A stretch of 64,000 bases of DNA from Wuchereria bancrofti. Lineage: Eukaryota > Nematoda > Chromadorea > Rhabditida > Onchocercidae. The notes below the pieces were generated by a model. The model did no database searches. It saw only the letters and a list, made by a program, of their open reading frames with translations, and was not told where the DNA came from. The stretch spans positions 203,440-267,439 of the forward strand of contig SSBO01000012.1 in NCBI GenBank assembly GCA_005281725.1. The letters run 5' to 3'. Shown here piece by piece: positions 25,919 through 40,100 of this stretch (positions within the stretch are counted from its first letter, which is position 1; each line of letters begins with the position of its first letter). A program made the translations under genes and the position numbers.

Positions 25919-28900
25919 TTTTGGAAGAGTGTGAAGAAAAAGAAGAAGACAGGATATGATGTTTTAACAATTTGAGTTAATTAGTGATTAACAAAGGAGT
26001 AGATGGTTGGAGTATTATAATTTGATTTTATTCATCTGATCTTGTTTAAAGAAAAGTGGCAGTAATATGATAATAAGATGGAGGTTTTTAATGATGGAAA
26101 TCCTGCGAAGTATGTTTATTTTTTCCTTTTACACTTTTTTCACAGAGGTATCTTCTCGTACTTTTTTCGATCTTTTTCCGGTTGGTAATTTCAATAACTT
26201 TCCTTTCTTTATAATTTTCTCTCCATTCTTACTTTATCTGTTTTATTGAGTTTTTGATTTTAAAATATGGCTACTTACATGATGTGTTTTAGATTTATTC
26301 TATTTATTTTAAGTTAGGTCTATCACATCGATTAAAACAGCATAAGTAAGTATGTAGAGAATGATTTTCAAAATTTGTTGAGTGAGTGTAAGATGTTAGA
26401 TTCTTCTCATATACAAAGAATAATTGTGTTGTGGTGATAATGGGATGATAACCTTGTTGACACGGGATTAGAAATAAATAAATTGCATCATATCATCCAT
26501 ATTTTAAGTACTCACTTACAAATATTTTATTAAAATTATTTACTATAAATGTTGTCTCATAGTGTGTTAATCGTCAAAATAAAAAGTTCATTTTGTAAGA
26601 AGTATTTATAACTACATTTTAATCTCTTTAATTTTATGTATCATAGTGTTGTAATAGATGTAATAAGTGTATATTGTTGTATTTATTTCTAGTCGTGATT
26701 AATTCAGTGCTTTGTTTCATTCCGGGATTTCATTTTATGTCGAGGTTACGTTTATCTTGGTATATATTATTGAACATCGTCCGGTTTTGTCATTTTTGGT
26801 GTTTCACAGTGATATATAGTTGTGTGTTTTTCGTTTCTGTTTTAGTTTTTCTCAGCAAAAAAAAAAAAAAAAATCCTGAGAAATATAGTGATGCCATATT
26901 TATTAATGTGTTTCTTTGTGATTATTTCTTTTCACAGAAATCGTTCTATATGGATAATTTTTCCAGTTATTAAATATAAAAGTTTTGAGCAGCGCCAGTT
27001 TGTTGAGCATCAAAAAATACAGCTTTATCCGCTGCCAGATTTCCAAATGAATAATCAATATAGATCAAAATTTCCGGAAATATCTCGATGAAATGTTTGG
27101 AGGAATATTTTCTTCTTTCATTCAATTCATACTGTTTATTCGAAGTTTTGCTTCTGTGCTAATAAAACTAATTTCTCCTTGCTATTAGATAAACTTTCAC
27201 TTTTTTCTATTATTTCATTGAAAGAAATGTCACAAGAAAATATTACGGTGGTTTTTGATTGTTAAATGAAAACGTTTGCTTCGTTCTATCTCTTTTTAAA
27301 ATAAAAAAGTGTTGAAAATTAGAAATGAAAGCAAATGTGGAATGAAAATTTAGCTTTAATATTTTGAAAATGTTAAAAAGTTTGAGAATAGTGGTAATGG
27401 AATGAAGTGTTTTGTTGTTTGGTGCTATCGATCATTAGCACAATGAATTTAGAGTAACAGGAAAAAGATTTCAGGGAATTGTCAAATTTATATGCAATAT
27501 GTTAAAAAATAGTGAAACTAAAATATTTTTTGATCCATTATTTATTTTTTTACAATGTTAGCAAGAACATATCGCTAACGTAAATATAAATAACTGTAAA
27601 AATTTTAAAAAATTTAAAACTTAATTCTTTCCTTAAGATAACTTTGATGAAATAATCATTATCGTTCAATTCAAAGTATAAATTATTCTTTAGTTAGAAT
27701 AATTAGTAAGCTTGCTTCAGTATCTATTTATAACAACTAATGTTCATTGATTAGTAGTTTTTTATACTTTTTGTTTATCTAGTTATCAGTTTTGTTGAAC
27801 AGATTAATTTGAATTTGGGCTTGTGCAAGAAAAACAATTAAATTTTAAAGAAGCAAAAAATGGCACAAGAAAAATGGCACAAATTGGGTTAAGATCAAAT
27901 AACCCATGCGGTAATCATTCTCACAGTGATAATAATTAAAATGTTTAATTTAATTGTTATAACAACAAAACATCACTTTTAATTCATTCTTTTCATGTGC
28001 AAATTATTTCCGAAAGAATATAAGTAATAAAATTATTGGGAAAATTTCTTTATTTCCACCACAATTATGGATGTTATCATTTCATAGGCAATCTTAATTA
28101 TACAATTATTATCAGTGTTTGAAATATGTAAAAAGAAATACGTAAAAATTTCGCAGAAATATTTTCATAATTTGGCCTTATTTCTAATACAAATTAAATG
28201 ATTAGTATTAATGGAATCTCGAAAAATATTGTAATTTACAAAATTTTTTGCAAATTTATTTTTTGAATTGTTTATTTTTTGTTAAAATATAGCAAAGAAT
28301 AGGAAGACAACGATAAAAGAGAAGAGCATAAGTTTATATAATTAATTTAATTAAATAACTTTTGTATTCTAGAAAAAAACTAATTGTCTTATTGTAGATG
28401 TAAAAAAAAAAATGTGAAAAAAAAAGCTAAATTTTCATTATTACTGCATTCAGCTATAAGTACAAATAACATTTTGGTTGATTTGTTTGAAAATTAGATT
28501 TTAATATTTCTAAATAGCCTGAAATTTGTATTTAGAATTTAGTATCAAAGATAAGCCCAAAAATTTTCTGCGTTACATTTTACGTGAAAAGACAATCACT
28601 AGAAAATTTCATCTAGTAGCTGACATCGGTAATATTTTGTGTAAAATCAAATTTACCTGATATTAATCAAATTAAATTTTACAAAAATTAATATTTCGAG
28701 GAGATAAAGAATATCTAATCTATAACGAAAGACGAACACTTTTTTTTTTTCATCATTGATCAATGAAATGTTATCATTAGCTTTAACACATCTATTTATA
28801 ACTTCTCTCTAATCTTTAATTGCATTATTCTTTGCAAGCATTCTTTGACCTTTGCTTTTAATTCTTTGACCCTTAACAATCAAAAACATTCCAAAGATAA

Positions 28901-29615
28901 ATTTTCAGTTCTGAAACTAAACTTAAAAAATATTTCCATGAGAAAATTTCTCGTAAATTCATTTTAACTCCCAATCAATCTAATTCCATTCTTTTTTATC
29001 ATTTGTTTACTTTTCTCCTTTTAATCTCTGTTTATCTAGTATTTTAAGCTTTCTCTCAAACATTACTTATTCCCTTCTAACCTTTCACATCCTTTTCAAT
29101 ATTACTAACTATCGCTTTCATATACAAAATATTTAAAATTCGTAACATTTCTTTGTTAAAACTATATACATTTGATTATTGTTTGTAATAGATTTTATTA
29201 CGATGTATTAGACAAAAAAAAAAAAAATGTTGTACTAAATTAAAATATACTACATTTGATCATTTTTACAGTTAGCATTATTACCAATAAATTATTCAAT
29301 GATTGGCTTACATTTTTATAATTACCTTTCTTATATTGTAATAACAAGCTGCAATATATTTCAATTTATTTTAAGCAGTTTATTTCCATCTTTCTATATA
29401 TTTCAAATAATTTTATTTCAAGTAATTTGAACACATCTTTGCACATTTCAAAAATTTATTACCTTCACATAAATTTAAACAACCTATTTTAGTGATATAT
29501 ATAAATACTTTTTACATTTTTTTTTGAACCTTTAAATTCATTATGGATTGTTTGAGAAAATTTTATAATTTTTTGTCCAATGTGTGAAAACTTGTAATTT
29601 CATTGTTATATTATT
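25919..29615. other. 3' UTR of the ABHD2-like gene and AT-rich intergenic DNA
   Basis: After the stop codon, AATAAATAAA-type hexamers near 26472 could give the mRNA 3' end. Short hydrophobic frames at 26067-26973 lack splice signals and family resemblance and were not accepted. From about 27200 to 29600 only A/T-rich sequence with homopolymer runs was seen. Confidence 0.55.
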
Positions 29616-30045
29616 GTCATAAAATACGGTCCGATTCGAGTAGATTGAAAAGTCGAATAGGAGGAAGTACTTTGCAACGAAAGCTACGGTTAAGACTGAT
29701 CTTTACTTTGTTGGGATAAAAATTATCATTGATCGAAGTTATTGAACAATATTGGAAAAATTGAGAAAGTAGATCCGAAGGAGCAGTGATTGCGAACCAA
29801 TTTCCCACCTATTTTAAGCGCGTGATTACCCGTGAGTAAAGAGTTGTACCCTAACGGATGATTTTTACTCTTTCTACAGTTAAAATTAGATTTTAACGCC
29901 TACATCAATTACTTATAAGAGTAAATGCCACATTTGAAGACATTTACAATTCTTAGAACAAAGGATGAAATAAAGAGCTGACAACGTGTCAACAACCAAA
30001 TCTAAGTTTGGCTGTCAAGCCGGGAAGGCTTTGATAATAAAATTG
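29616..30045 (+). repeat. Dispersed repeat, copy 1 (unclassified)
   Basis: This block recurs in the same orientation at 61519-61898 with high identity, for example the shared strings GGTCCGATTCGAGTAGATTG and AAGCGCGTGATTACCCGT. Copy 1 is longer, with extra sequence around 29660-29690 and 30000-30025. No open frame survives on either strand and I do not recognise a transposase or reverse transcriptase. It lies just upstream of the non-LTR fragment at 30384 and may be part of the same element family. Confidence 0.85.
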
Positions 30046-30383
30046 AGAGCAATTTTCAACACATAAACAATGTACATATTCTTTGTTAACAAGCTGTAAA
30101 ATTCCAGAAAATGCAAATGAGTATTGGATAGTGAATTTCTTAATTGAGACATTTATCTAAGAATTAGTCAAATACGATAATCTTTATCGTCTTATGGACT
30201 TCATACAATTCGGATTTCTCGACAGGTATTATTACAGGTAGTATTTTATATGTGATCGTGCTGTAATAATTTTACTGCTGGCTCTTATCGCGGGCGAAGA
30301 GTCTCCACATTCTTATAAATTTGTGAAATATGCTAATGACGGCAACAAAATATGGTAAAGCTCTCCCACACTACGCAATTATC

Positions 30384-31260
30384 CGTTTCGATACATTTAG
30401 AGAACAAATAGAACTAATCGAACAGAAAAGAATCATTCATTCATGAATTTTAGCGATCTCAGAAGACATTTTGAAGTTCCAAAAACAGTGGCCAAGTGCT
30501 TCTCATCTTCCAATCTAAACCGATGATTTGAACATTTTCAATCTTTCTTCAGTACAGCTTTACTATTAAGAACTCAACAATTCAACACATCACTCAGGAA
30601 TCAGTGAAAATTTAGTTAAATGTAACTTTCACTTTGGAAGAGACTCTGTAGGCTATACAGCGGATAAAATCTGCCAAGTGCCTAGGCTTGAAAGCATTCA
30701 TTCCCATACGAATGCTTCCAAAATATAAGCCAAGTATCTGACTCTAAATTCACCAACTCGTTATAAGTTATAGGTAACAAAGAAAACCATTATAGGATTT
30801 CTGCAGTTATTTATTGTCATCTTTTATAAGAAAAAAGGAGACAAGTCCGACTGATCAAACTGTCAAACTATCAGTTTGCTCTCTGTATTCTTTGCTGCCG
30901 GTAAAACCATCGCAAAAATACGTTTAAATAGATCAGTAACTACTGCCATAAAATTGAATTAATGCGTAAAAGCAATCGAATTGAAGTTTACTGATACTTA
31001 AGAATTGACTCAAACAATGGATGTAATTCCTATATAGTAAGCATTGGCTTACAACAAAGTGTATGGTTACGGTGAATAAAGAACTGTCAGTATCGGATGA
31101 TCTTTGCTCTCTACCTAAGGTTGTGTTTTATGATTGAACACAGATTGGCTACTGCAATAGAAATGTCTCCGAGATACGATGACTCTCTGAAACAATCCTT
31201 CAGCCTTGCATTCATCACAGATCGGTTTTTTTCAAGCGCTAGTGCGTTTGCAGCATATTT
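30384..31260 (+). mobile_element. Decayed non-LTR retrotransposon, copy 1 (reverse transcriptase region)
   Basis: Nearly the same sequence as 48434-49050, in the same orientation. Conceptual translation in broken frames gives the linker and N-terminal reverse transcriptase blocks seen more clearly in copy 2: an EQIELIEQKRIIHS segment, a LKAxxQxKSAK-type block and then the ISLLSVFFAAGK-like region. Many stops and frameshifts show it is dead. It retains about 125 bp (about 30505-30630) and further short stretches (about 30935-31010) that copy 2 has lost. The ends were not defined; the surrounding 29.6-31.3 kb may be one nested insertion. Confidence 0.75.
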
Positions 31261-34103
31261 ATATATATAGAATTCTACACAAAAAATTTATCGTGGAAGG
31301 TGGGTTATCTTGATAGGTTTGCAAGAGACATTACATCGGATGTTCATTTGCATACATGACAGATGCATACTGTACAGGGATTATAAATAAGATCAAAGCG
31401 GAAGATTAAAATGTGAATTTATGTTAAATTAAGATAACAAAAGGAAACACAATACAGCTGAGGAAACTAAAATTCCTTAAATGATTCATAGCAATTATTT
31501 ACAATTTGAATGATTTTTACATAAATTTATTTTATTATTTTATTTGGAGTAATGCGACATTGAATTTGCGACAGCATGTATGAGCAGATTAAATTAAGGA
31601 CTAATATACCTGAAATGATTAAGTTATGATAAAATTCGAAATATTGTTTGAAAAATGTACAAGAAAAGAAAAAGTTAAAAATACAGTACAACAACAAAAG
31701 TAAAACCTAATAGAAATGTACAAATTGAATTTATATTTTATAATGTATAATATTTCAAATATATTGTATTATTCATTTGTTTCGTCATCATTTTTTTAAT
31801 AATATGGTAAATAATAAATATAATTATACTTTATCATGATTTTATCACATGCATATTATGATACGAATGCATAATTATGTCGAGATTGGATAATTACGTA
31901 AGTTTATAAATGATTATATATTTCGTATACTATGAAATCCTGATGAAAGTTTTGTAAATATCTTTTTTCTTCGTAATTTTTTCTAGCTATTGTTTATTTG
32001 TATGCAATTCTATTTTTTTGTGTTCAGTGAACTGATATTGTGCTGAATGTTGCAATTTCTCGTCAAACTTAAATTATATGCAAACTTAAATTATCAAATG
32101 ATCCTTGAAAATGATGGTAGTGAAAAAAAAAAGCAATTAAAAAAGTAAACAACTTTCTGGAACATTTAGACAAAAAATAAAAGAGATAGACATCAATCAG
32201 CAATGATTTGGGTGTGTCTTTTAACATAACATTAAAAATTTCAAGGATTCAACAAGAAATAAACAAAAAAAAGACGAGAAAATTACACATAGTCATATGT
32301 CGTACGTATACTTATACATATATATATATATACCTGTTAAGGCATAGTGATAATGATAATAATAATAATAACAATGATGATAATAATAATAATGCTGGTA
32401 ATAACAACAATAGTAACAATAATAATAAATAATCTATACAAATTATAAGAAATGAGGAAATAATAAATGAATTAAACTAAATTGAAAATGAAAAAGTAAT
32501 AAATTGTAAGAAGAAAAGGTGCAAAAATTTCATTGTAAAAGACATACATAATTTTATATATATAATAAATGCATCAAGAATGAATTAAGTATGCATTATT
32601 ACCTAGGTAATGCATTCACGGTAATTTCAACTCTCAACATGTCAACGTGTCATCGTTGTTGTTAAAATGTTCAGGATCTCGTCCATCCATTCGATGAGGA
32701 TTTGGCTCCTATTGCTAATTTTCATTTTTTTTTTTTAATTAGGCTAATATTGCTAATTTTTCATACGTTATCTTCATTGGTTACGTATGATGGCTGACAA
32801 GTTTACCTTTAAAAAAATTAGGGTTGAATTACCTAGGTAATACATTATTACCTTGATAATGATTACGATTTAACTTATCAAATTAGTGCATATGAATGTA
32901 ACAATCATAATTATTGTTTGCTTATAGAGCATATACTAAGTTTAATTTAATAATACATTATTTATATTCGGATTTGATTTACTTACTTATTTTGTTGTAT
33001 TATCTGAGATAAAAGAAATTTGCTTCTGTATAAAAAAACAAAATAAAATAAAAAATCTAAAAGAAGCCAAGAGTTTGAAAAACAATTGATAACAAAAAGT
33101 GAGTTTAATGATAATAATATTTAGCTAAATTTTTAATGCACAATTACTTATAATACACATTCAGAAACACAAACTTTTCATATTTCAATCAATTTAGAAA
33201 AAACATCGAAATAAGAAAATAGACAAAATTTGAAATAAAAATTACCTATTTTTTTTTATTTAAATTATTAATATCATTCTTAATGGCCCCTAAAATGATT
33301 CTTTTTCTTATGATAGAATTAGCTATCATAGAAAATGAAAAAAAAAAGTCATTTTAAAAATCATTTTTTCAACATTAATTTCTTTAAAAACTATTTCTCA
33401 TCCATGCATGTTTTTTTTTTTCCTTTCATCAATTTATTCATTGGATATGTTTGTGTAAATTTTTATTCACTCATTCATTTCATGAAAAAATTTTCAAAAA
33501 ATAAAATTAAAAAAAAAAGATGAAAAAAAAAAATGACAAAAGTATGTGATAGTTGAAAAGAAGGCATTATATGAGCGGAAAATGACGACCACACCCTTTG
33601 AAATATTTTACTTTACTTTTCTTACCTTTCTTTCTTTTCATTTCTTCCTATCTTTTCTTTCTTCTTTTTTTTTTTCACCTATCGACCAATTTGATTCATT
33701 ATTGTTTCAATCCATATCAGTAGACTTATCATTTCTTCTACTATTCAATTTTATTTCAGTTATATTTTTATTATTCCTATTGCTATTTTTCGATTAATCT
33801 TATTTTCATTAAAATTTCAATCATAACATTTATTCTCAGCTATCATTTCATTCATGAATTTTTCTTTGTTTTTTACAAATATCTTTTCTCTTCTAATATC
33901 TTTCCATTTTTTTTTTATCAAATAAATATTTTAAAAATTATTTGCAAAATTTGTTATATAATAAATAAATAATTTATTGATATTTTCAAATGTAAATTAA
34001 TATGTTACTTATATAATTGTTATAACCATTTTATGTATTTTATGTTTAATGAACTAATTTGTAATAATTAAAAAAATTATTTCAGGATTTATGTTTTCGA
34101 AAA
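31261..34103. other. Intergenic AT-rich DNA and KRIT1-like 5' flank
   Basis: No exon was supported. The stretch contains a TA run with GATAAT/AATAAC triplets (about 32300-32430), two exact 14-bp palindromes (32598-32611, 32828-32841), and pyrimidine-rich sequence at 33590-33790. A TTATTTCAG acceptor ends at 34085 without a visible donor, consistent with SL trans-splicing of the KRIT1-like mRNA. An upstream ATG at 34091 opens a short frame that overlaps the main start out of frame. Confidence 0.5.
32598..32841. repeat. Pair of ATTACCTAGGTAAT palindromes 230 bp apart
   Basis: The identical 14-bp self-complementary word occurs at 32598-32611 and 32828-32841. The flanks are also related (TGCATTATT before the first, TACATTATT after the second). 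The sequence between is a little less AT-rich than the surroundings and could be a small fold-back or MITE-like insertion. Confidence 0.5.
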
Positions 34104-37100
34104 ATGGAAATAGCAATAGCTGTGGTACAAATGGAAGACAAAAAAATCGATAAATTTAATGCAAATGCATTTAAGGTGTTTCTCGTTAATGAGCCCTGTT
34201 CATCATCACGACATGAAATTCGATTACAATTACCTCGTTGTCATGTATCATCTAATGATGATCCCGGTGAAATAGCATTACGTTTTGTTCAATATCATTG
34301 CAGGTATTTCTTTTTTTTTTTCTCTCTCTCTCTCTCACATATTTTAATATAGAGATTTTTTGATATTTCAAAAAAAAAAAAAAATTCTTTTTCCTATAAG
34401 AAAATGATAAATTTATTAATTTTAACTATTGGTATTCATGTAATAATGCACAATTGTTTCTTATTATTATTATTTTATCTTTTTTCATCCATGCTTAAAA
34501 GCATCATTGATCATTTATTGCTGTTGTGATAACAGTATTAATAATTATGTGATAACATCGCTAATAATACTAATAATTAATAACTAATTTATTATCTGTT
34601 TACTATTATTATTATTATTTGTTATTTATTACTTATTATATTTTATTTATTATTTATTATTGTTATTATTATTAATATCATTATTATTGTTGTTATTATT
34701 ATTAATATTATTATTATTATCATTATTGTTATTATTATTACAGCATTATTCTTATCCTTGTTATTATTATTAGCAATAATAATATTAATTATTATTATCG
34801 CTTTTGATTATTTTATCTAAGAATTTCAGAAAATGGCCACGACGAACATTTGAAGTACCATTATGGCATGATAATGAGTTAATGATGCAAAACAGGTCAT
34901 CAAATACTACATCTGTACAATTTGCATTATACTGTATTCCACTTATTGAAAATGGTTTTTCCTTTTTTTTTTTTTGAAATTGTTTATTAAAATTCACATT
35001 TTTTTTTCTTGCATAGATTATCTGTTAAAAATATGAAAGTCTAAATAACAATATATCTCGTACTGACTATTTCTGTTATTATTGACTTTGTAAAATTGAA
35101 ATTGTTATTGCAAAATTGGAATTATTTTTTTTATTTATTGTTTTTTTTTCCTCTTTCCTTTTTATTCGGCTCATTTTACAAAATCAAGCTTATATTAATT
35201 ATTTGCTTAATTGCATTTTTCATTTAACTAATAAACTATAATTGTTAAATGTTTATTAAGCAAATTTCAATTATCATTAAAAGATCAATGTATTATTGTA
35301 AATTTGCAGAGGATGAATTTACAAAACTGACTAAAATTGGCCATTTTGAAGCACTTTCCTCTGTTTCCAAATATTGTCAAGTTGATTCCAATTGTTTTTC
35401 GGTGGAAACATGTCATTGTATTTTACAACTTGAAAGGTTTAACTTTTATTTTTAACCAAATTGATATCACTTTCTTGCTTATTTTGCTTCCTTACATCTT
35501 TCATCTTCTATGCTTATTTAACAAATTTAATGAATGGATAAATAATAATTTGCATAAATTTAATTTGATAATAATTTGTAAATATAACATGTTTCATTGA
35601 TTTGCCAATAAATCCTAATATTCCGGAAGACAGCATTCACTTATTTTTCTTGATAGATTTAAAAAAAAAAGAAAAAAGAAAGGCATTGTCTTGTTTTTAA
35701 TTTGTCGAAAAAGAAAAACAAAATTTAAAAAAAAGAAAAATGAAATTTTTGCTTTTCATGACAAAAATAATAGTAATGATTATATCCATTAAAACATATT
35801 TTATGTTACAATCTGGAAATTATAGTTTTTTCTAAGCAAAATGCTTCTTTATTATGGTCTTAAGAAACCTAAAAATTTTGTGTATTATTTATTTGTTTGT
35901 TTATTCACTAAATTGATTTATTTGTTTAATTAACCGACTAATTAATCAATTAATTTATTTGTTATACTTGATTAGCTAGTTAATCTATTTATTTGTTTGC
36001 TTTATTCACTAATCTATTCGTTCATTTGTTTTATTTTATTTAATTAATTAATTGACTAATTAATTTCATTTATTTCTAATTACACAAAGATATAAAACCT
36101 ATTATGAATACTATTCATAATTAATTAATTTATTTGTTTATTTTATTTATTAATTTATTCATTCATTCATTTTGTTTTATTTATTTAATTAATTAATTTT
36201 ATTCATTTATTTCTAATTACACAAAGATATAAAACTTTTTATGGATTATTATTTAATGAGAAATATTTAATTATGAATATGTTTAGATGGCTTTACGATC
36301 AACAACGTAACAATACGAATTTTCTTGCTCGATTTTTTCTTCTACCACCTGCAAAGATACGAATTCGCGAATGTGCGCATAATCCTGCTTATGAACATGA
36401 ACATTCCACACTCTGTCACAAGTGAAAAAGCATTTTGAAATTTTTTTGCTCTTAATTTTATTTTCAACTTTTACTCTGATAACTTTTATAAAATTTATCG
36501 GAGTAAAAATTGAAATGTTTGTTGTTTTTCGTTTTCAAAATACATAATTAATTTATTATTCCATTATTTAGTTTAAGAAAGGAAAAATAATATTTTATCA
36601 TTCATATATTGTATAATGTATACATTTCGAAATAAATAAATAAATAAAAACTACTTCAAGTTATTAAATTAAAGCGCAATTTTTTTTTCTCTTTTTAGAA
36701 AAAAAAAAATAATTAAACAAAGTCAATATTAAAAGTATGAAAAAAGAACAAGAAAGTTATTAAAATCTCTTTTTTTTTTTAAATTGTATTTATACATTTT
36801 TATTTGTGAAGAAAAAATATATATCGCTTAGTATTTTTAAATAATTTACAAAATTGTTTCAACATTTATTTCATTTCACTTTTTCTTTTTTTAATATTTT
36901 GGCATTTTTTTATAGACGAATAATGGATTATGATCGAAATTCTACTACTTGTACAAAGAAATCATGCGATTTAGCTGAAGAAGTACGACGAAGTAATAAT
37001 GCACGAGCAAAAATGATGGGTTATGAAAAATATGATATGTTTATTATTAATCCAATTTTTGGTACCGGTTTACACTATAATAATGCTAATGAGGTTAATA

Positions 37101-40100
37101 ATGATAAAATATTGTTTTTTTTTTTTTTGTAAAATTATCTTTTATTCTGAATTGAAATATTAAAATTATGCTATATCAGTATGTCAAAGTATTATTATAT
37201 TCATTATTATTAATTAATTTATTCTTTAGTATCAAATTTATTTTTTAATAAATTATTCTTCATCTTCAACTGGAGTGTATTATATGATTGTTTAATTATG
37301 TATGATTCAGAAAAAATGATTAAATAGATAGCAAAATTATATCAAAAAAAAAAAAATTGAATTTTTTTCTAATTAATTAAAAAGTGAAAAAAAATGCCTG
37401 TTTTTTTTATTTTACATTGAATATTTTAGTAATACTTCATACTTTTTTTATAATTTTTTTAATAGTAATAAATATTTTAATAATTTTAATAATGGTAATC
37501 AATTTATAGCTACAATATTATGCAAAAGGTGTAACACTTCGAGAAAATATCTCATCATCATCAAGTTCAAATGGTGAATGTTGGCCTGAAAAATATCCAT
37601 TACATAAAGCTGCACATGATAATAATGTTGATGATATAAGGTCAAATATTTTAATTTAAACTATCATATTTTAAAATGATGGAAAGTTTGAATTTTACAT
37701 TTTAAGTCAAATTTCTAAGATTAAATTTTAGCTAAGATTTAAATTTAACTTTGATGATAATGTTGATAATATAAGGTCAAATATGTTAATTTAAAATATC
37801 ATATTTTAAAATGATTTAAAGTTTGAATTTTACATTTTAAATCAAATTTCTAAGACTAAATTTTAGCTAAAATTTAAATTTAACTTTTGAAGTTTAATAT
37901 AAAAATTTATTATAGACGATTATTGTTACAAGGTATGACAGCAAATGAAAAAGATAATGCATCATGGACACCATTGCATTATTGCGTTTTCTATAATAAT
38001 TTACGAGCAACAGAGGTATGCTTATATAAAATTGATATAAGGTAAAATATTTTAACTTAAGATATCATATTTTAAAATGATCAAAAGTAATTAATAATAA
38101 TATATAATTAATGATATAAATTGGTTTTAAAAATTTTACATTTAATTGAAAATTTGAATTTTTAAAGAAAGAAAAGGAAAAAGGATTTAAAATTTTTTTT
38201 GCTGCAATCAATAATTTCATTTATATACAATATACTTTTATCTATATGAAATATTTTTCCAATGCTTATGAAAAATATGAAAGTGTTTTAAATAGTTTAT
38301 TGGAAATGATAATAGTTTATGATAATAAACTATACCATACATTGTAAATAATATATGATAATTTTTGCACTTATGGAATAAAATTTTTATCCAGTTTTTT
38401 TTTGTATTTAAAATTTTAATTTAATGAAAGAATTAAATAGCTAAATTATTAATCAATATTTTTTAGGTATTACTATTGCATCAAGGTACAGATGTAAATG
38501 CTTCAAATAAAGTTGGTTCAACAGCACTGCATTTTGCAGCATTACAGGGAAATGTTTATATGGTTGAATTGTTGCTTTCACATTCAAAAATTGACGTAGT
38601 ACGTGATTATATTTATTATGTAACACGTACGTTATAGCCTTTAATCATATATTTGTATGCATTTATTTCTTCACTTTGCTTTTTTACTTAGACAATATTT
38701 TAAAATTTTATTTATATATACACATCCTAAAATATTAATACAGTATATATTATTAGTTATTTATTAATTCTATTTGAGGATGCAAAAGATAACAGTGGAC
38801 GACGTCCCATAGATATTTGCGCATGTGTACCTAAAATGGAATATCAAAAAGTGGCAAAATTACTACTCAATTGGAAACGACTTAATAAAATACAGGTAAT
38901 TCAATTCAATTCAATTCAATTCAATTCAATTCATTTTTTTCATTCACTTTACTCCTTCAATGATTTCGCATTTGAAACTTATCATTCATTTATTCATGAC
39001 GTTTATATTTGAAACTTATCATTTCATTATCATTAAGTTATCACACTACCATATTATCATTTTTCATGTTATCATTTCACAACTTAAGTATGTTATCATT
39101 TCACAATCATCACTTCATTATCACTAAGTTATCATATTACCATTTTATCATTTTTCATTTGTCATGTTATCACTTCACAATCATCACTTCATTATCATTA
39201 AGTTATCATACTACCATTTTGTCATTTTTCATTTGTCATGTTATCATTTCATAATCATCACTTCATTATCATTAAGTTATCATATTACCATTCTATCATT
39301 TTTCATTTGTCATGTTATCACTTCACAATCATCACTTCATTATCATTAAGTTATCATACTACCATTTTGTCATTTTTCATTTGTCATGTTATCATTTCAT
39401 AATCATCACTTCATTATCATTAAGTTATCATATTACCATTCTATCATTTTTCATTTGTCGTGTTATCATTTCATAATCATCACTTCATTATCATTATCAT
39501 ACTATCATTTTATCATTTTTCATTTGTCGTGTTATCATTTCATAATCATCACTTCATTATCATTATCATACTATCATTTTATCATTTTTCATTTGTCATG
39601 TTATTATTTATTATTATTATTAAATGATATTTTGTTTTTTTTCCTTGTATTTTCTTCTTTTTTTTAGGTGGAATTAATGGACGGTGGTAATGCTCAATTA
39701 CTACTAAAACATGGCCAAGATACAACAGCTGAAGAGTTACATGCGGAAATGTGCAAAGAATTGAAATTTAATAATGATAGTGGAAAATTATTTGCAATGT
39801 GGATTTGTTCAGATCGTTTAAGTAAATTTATTAATCAAAAAAACATCAAAAGAAAAAAATGTTTCAAGAAGTTTCTTAAATTTATACAAAATTTTAACTT
39901 TTACAAATCAATCTTTTCAATTATTATAAACAATAAATATTAAATTTCAAATCTAAACAATTTTGTCCTTTATTTTTCTAATCCTCTGACAAAAAAAAAT
40001 ATGAAAATTTCAGGTTTGCAATTAAAAGCAGATCATAAACCTATGTTGCATATGAATAAATGGAAAAGTAAAATAGCAAAATTTGGAAATGAAGTGCTTG

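Noticed and set aside
26067..27091. Hydrophobic short reading frames downstream of the ABHD2-like gene
   Set aside because: They are T-rich frames without splice signals or family resemblance and lie in the likely 3' UTR and flank.
39009..39667. Open frames with repeated SYHTTILSFF-like and CYHFIIITSLS-like blocks
   Set aside because: They are translations of the intronic 74-bp minisatellite, bracketed by a valid donor and acceptor of the KRIT1-like gene.
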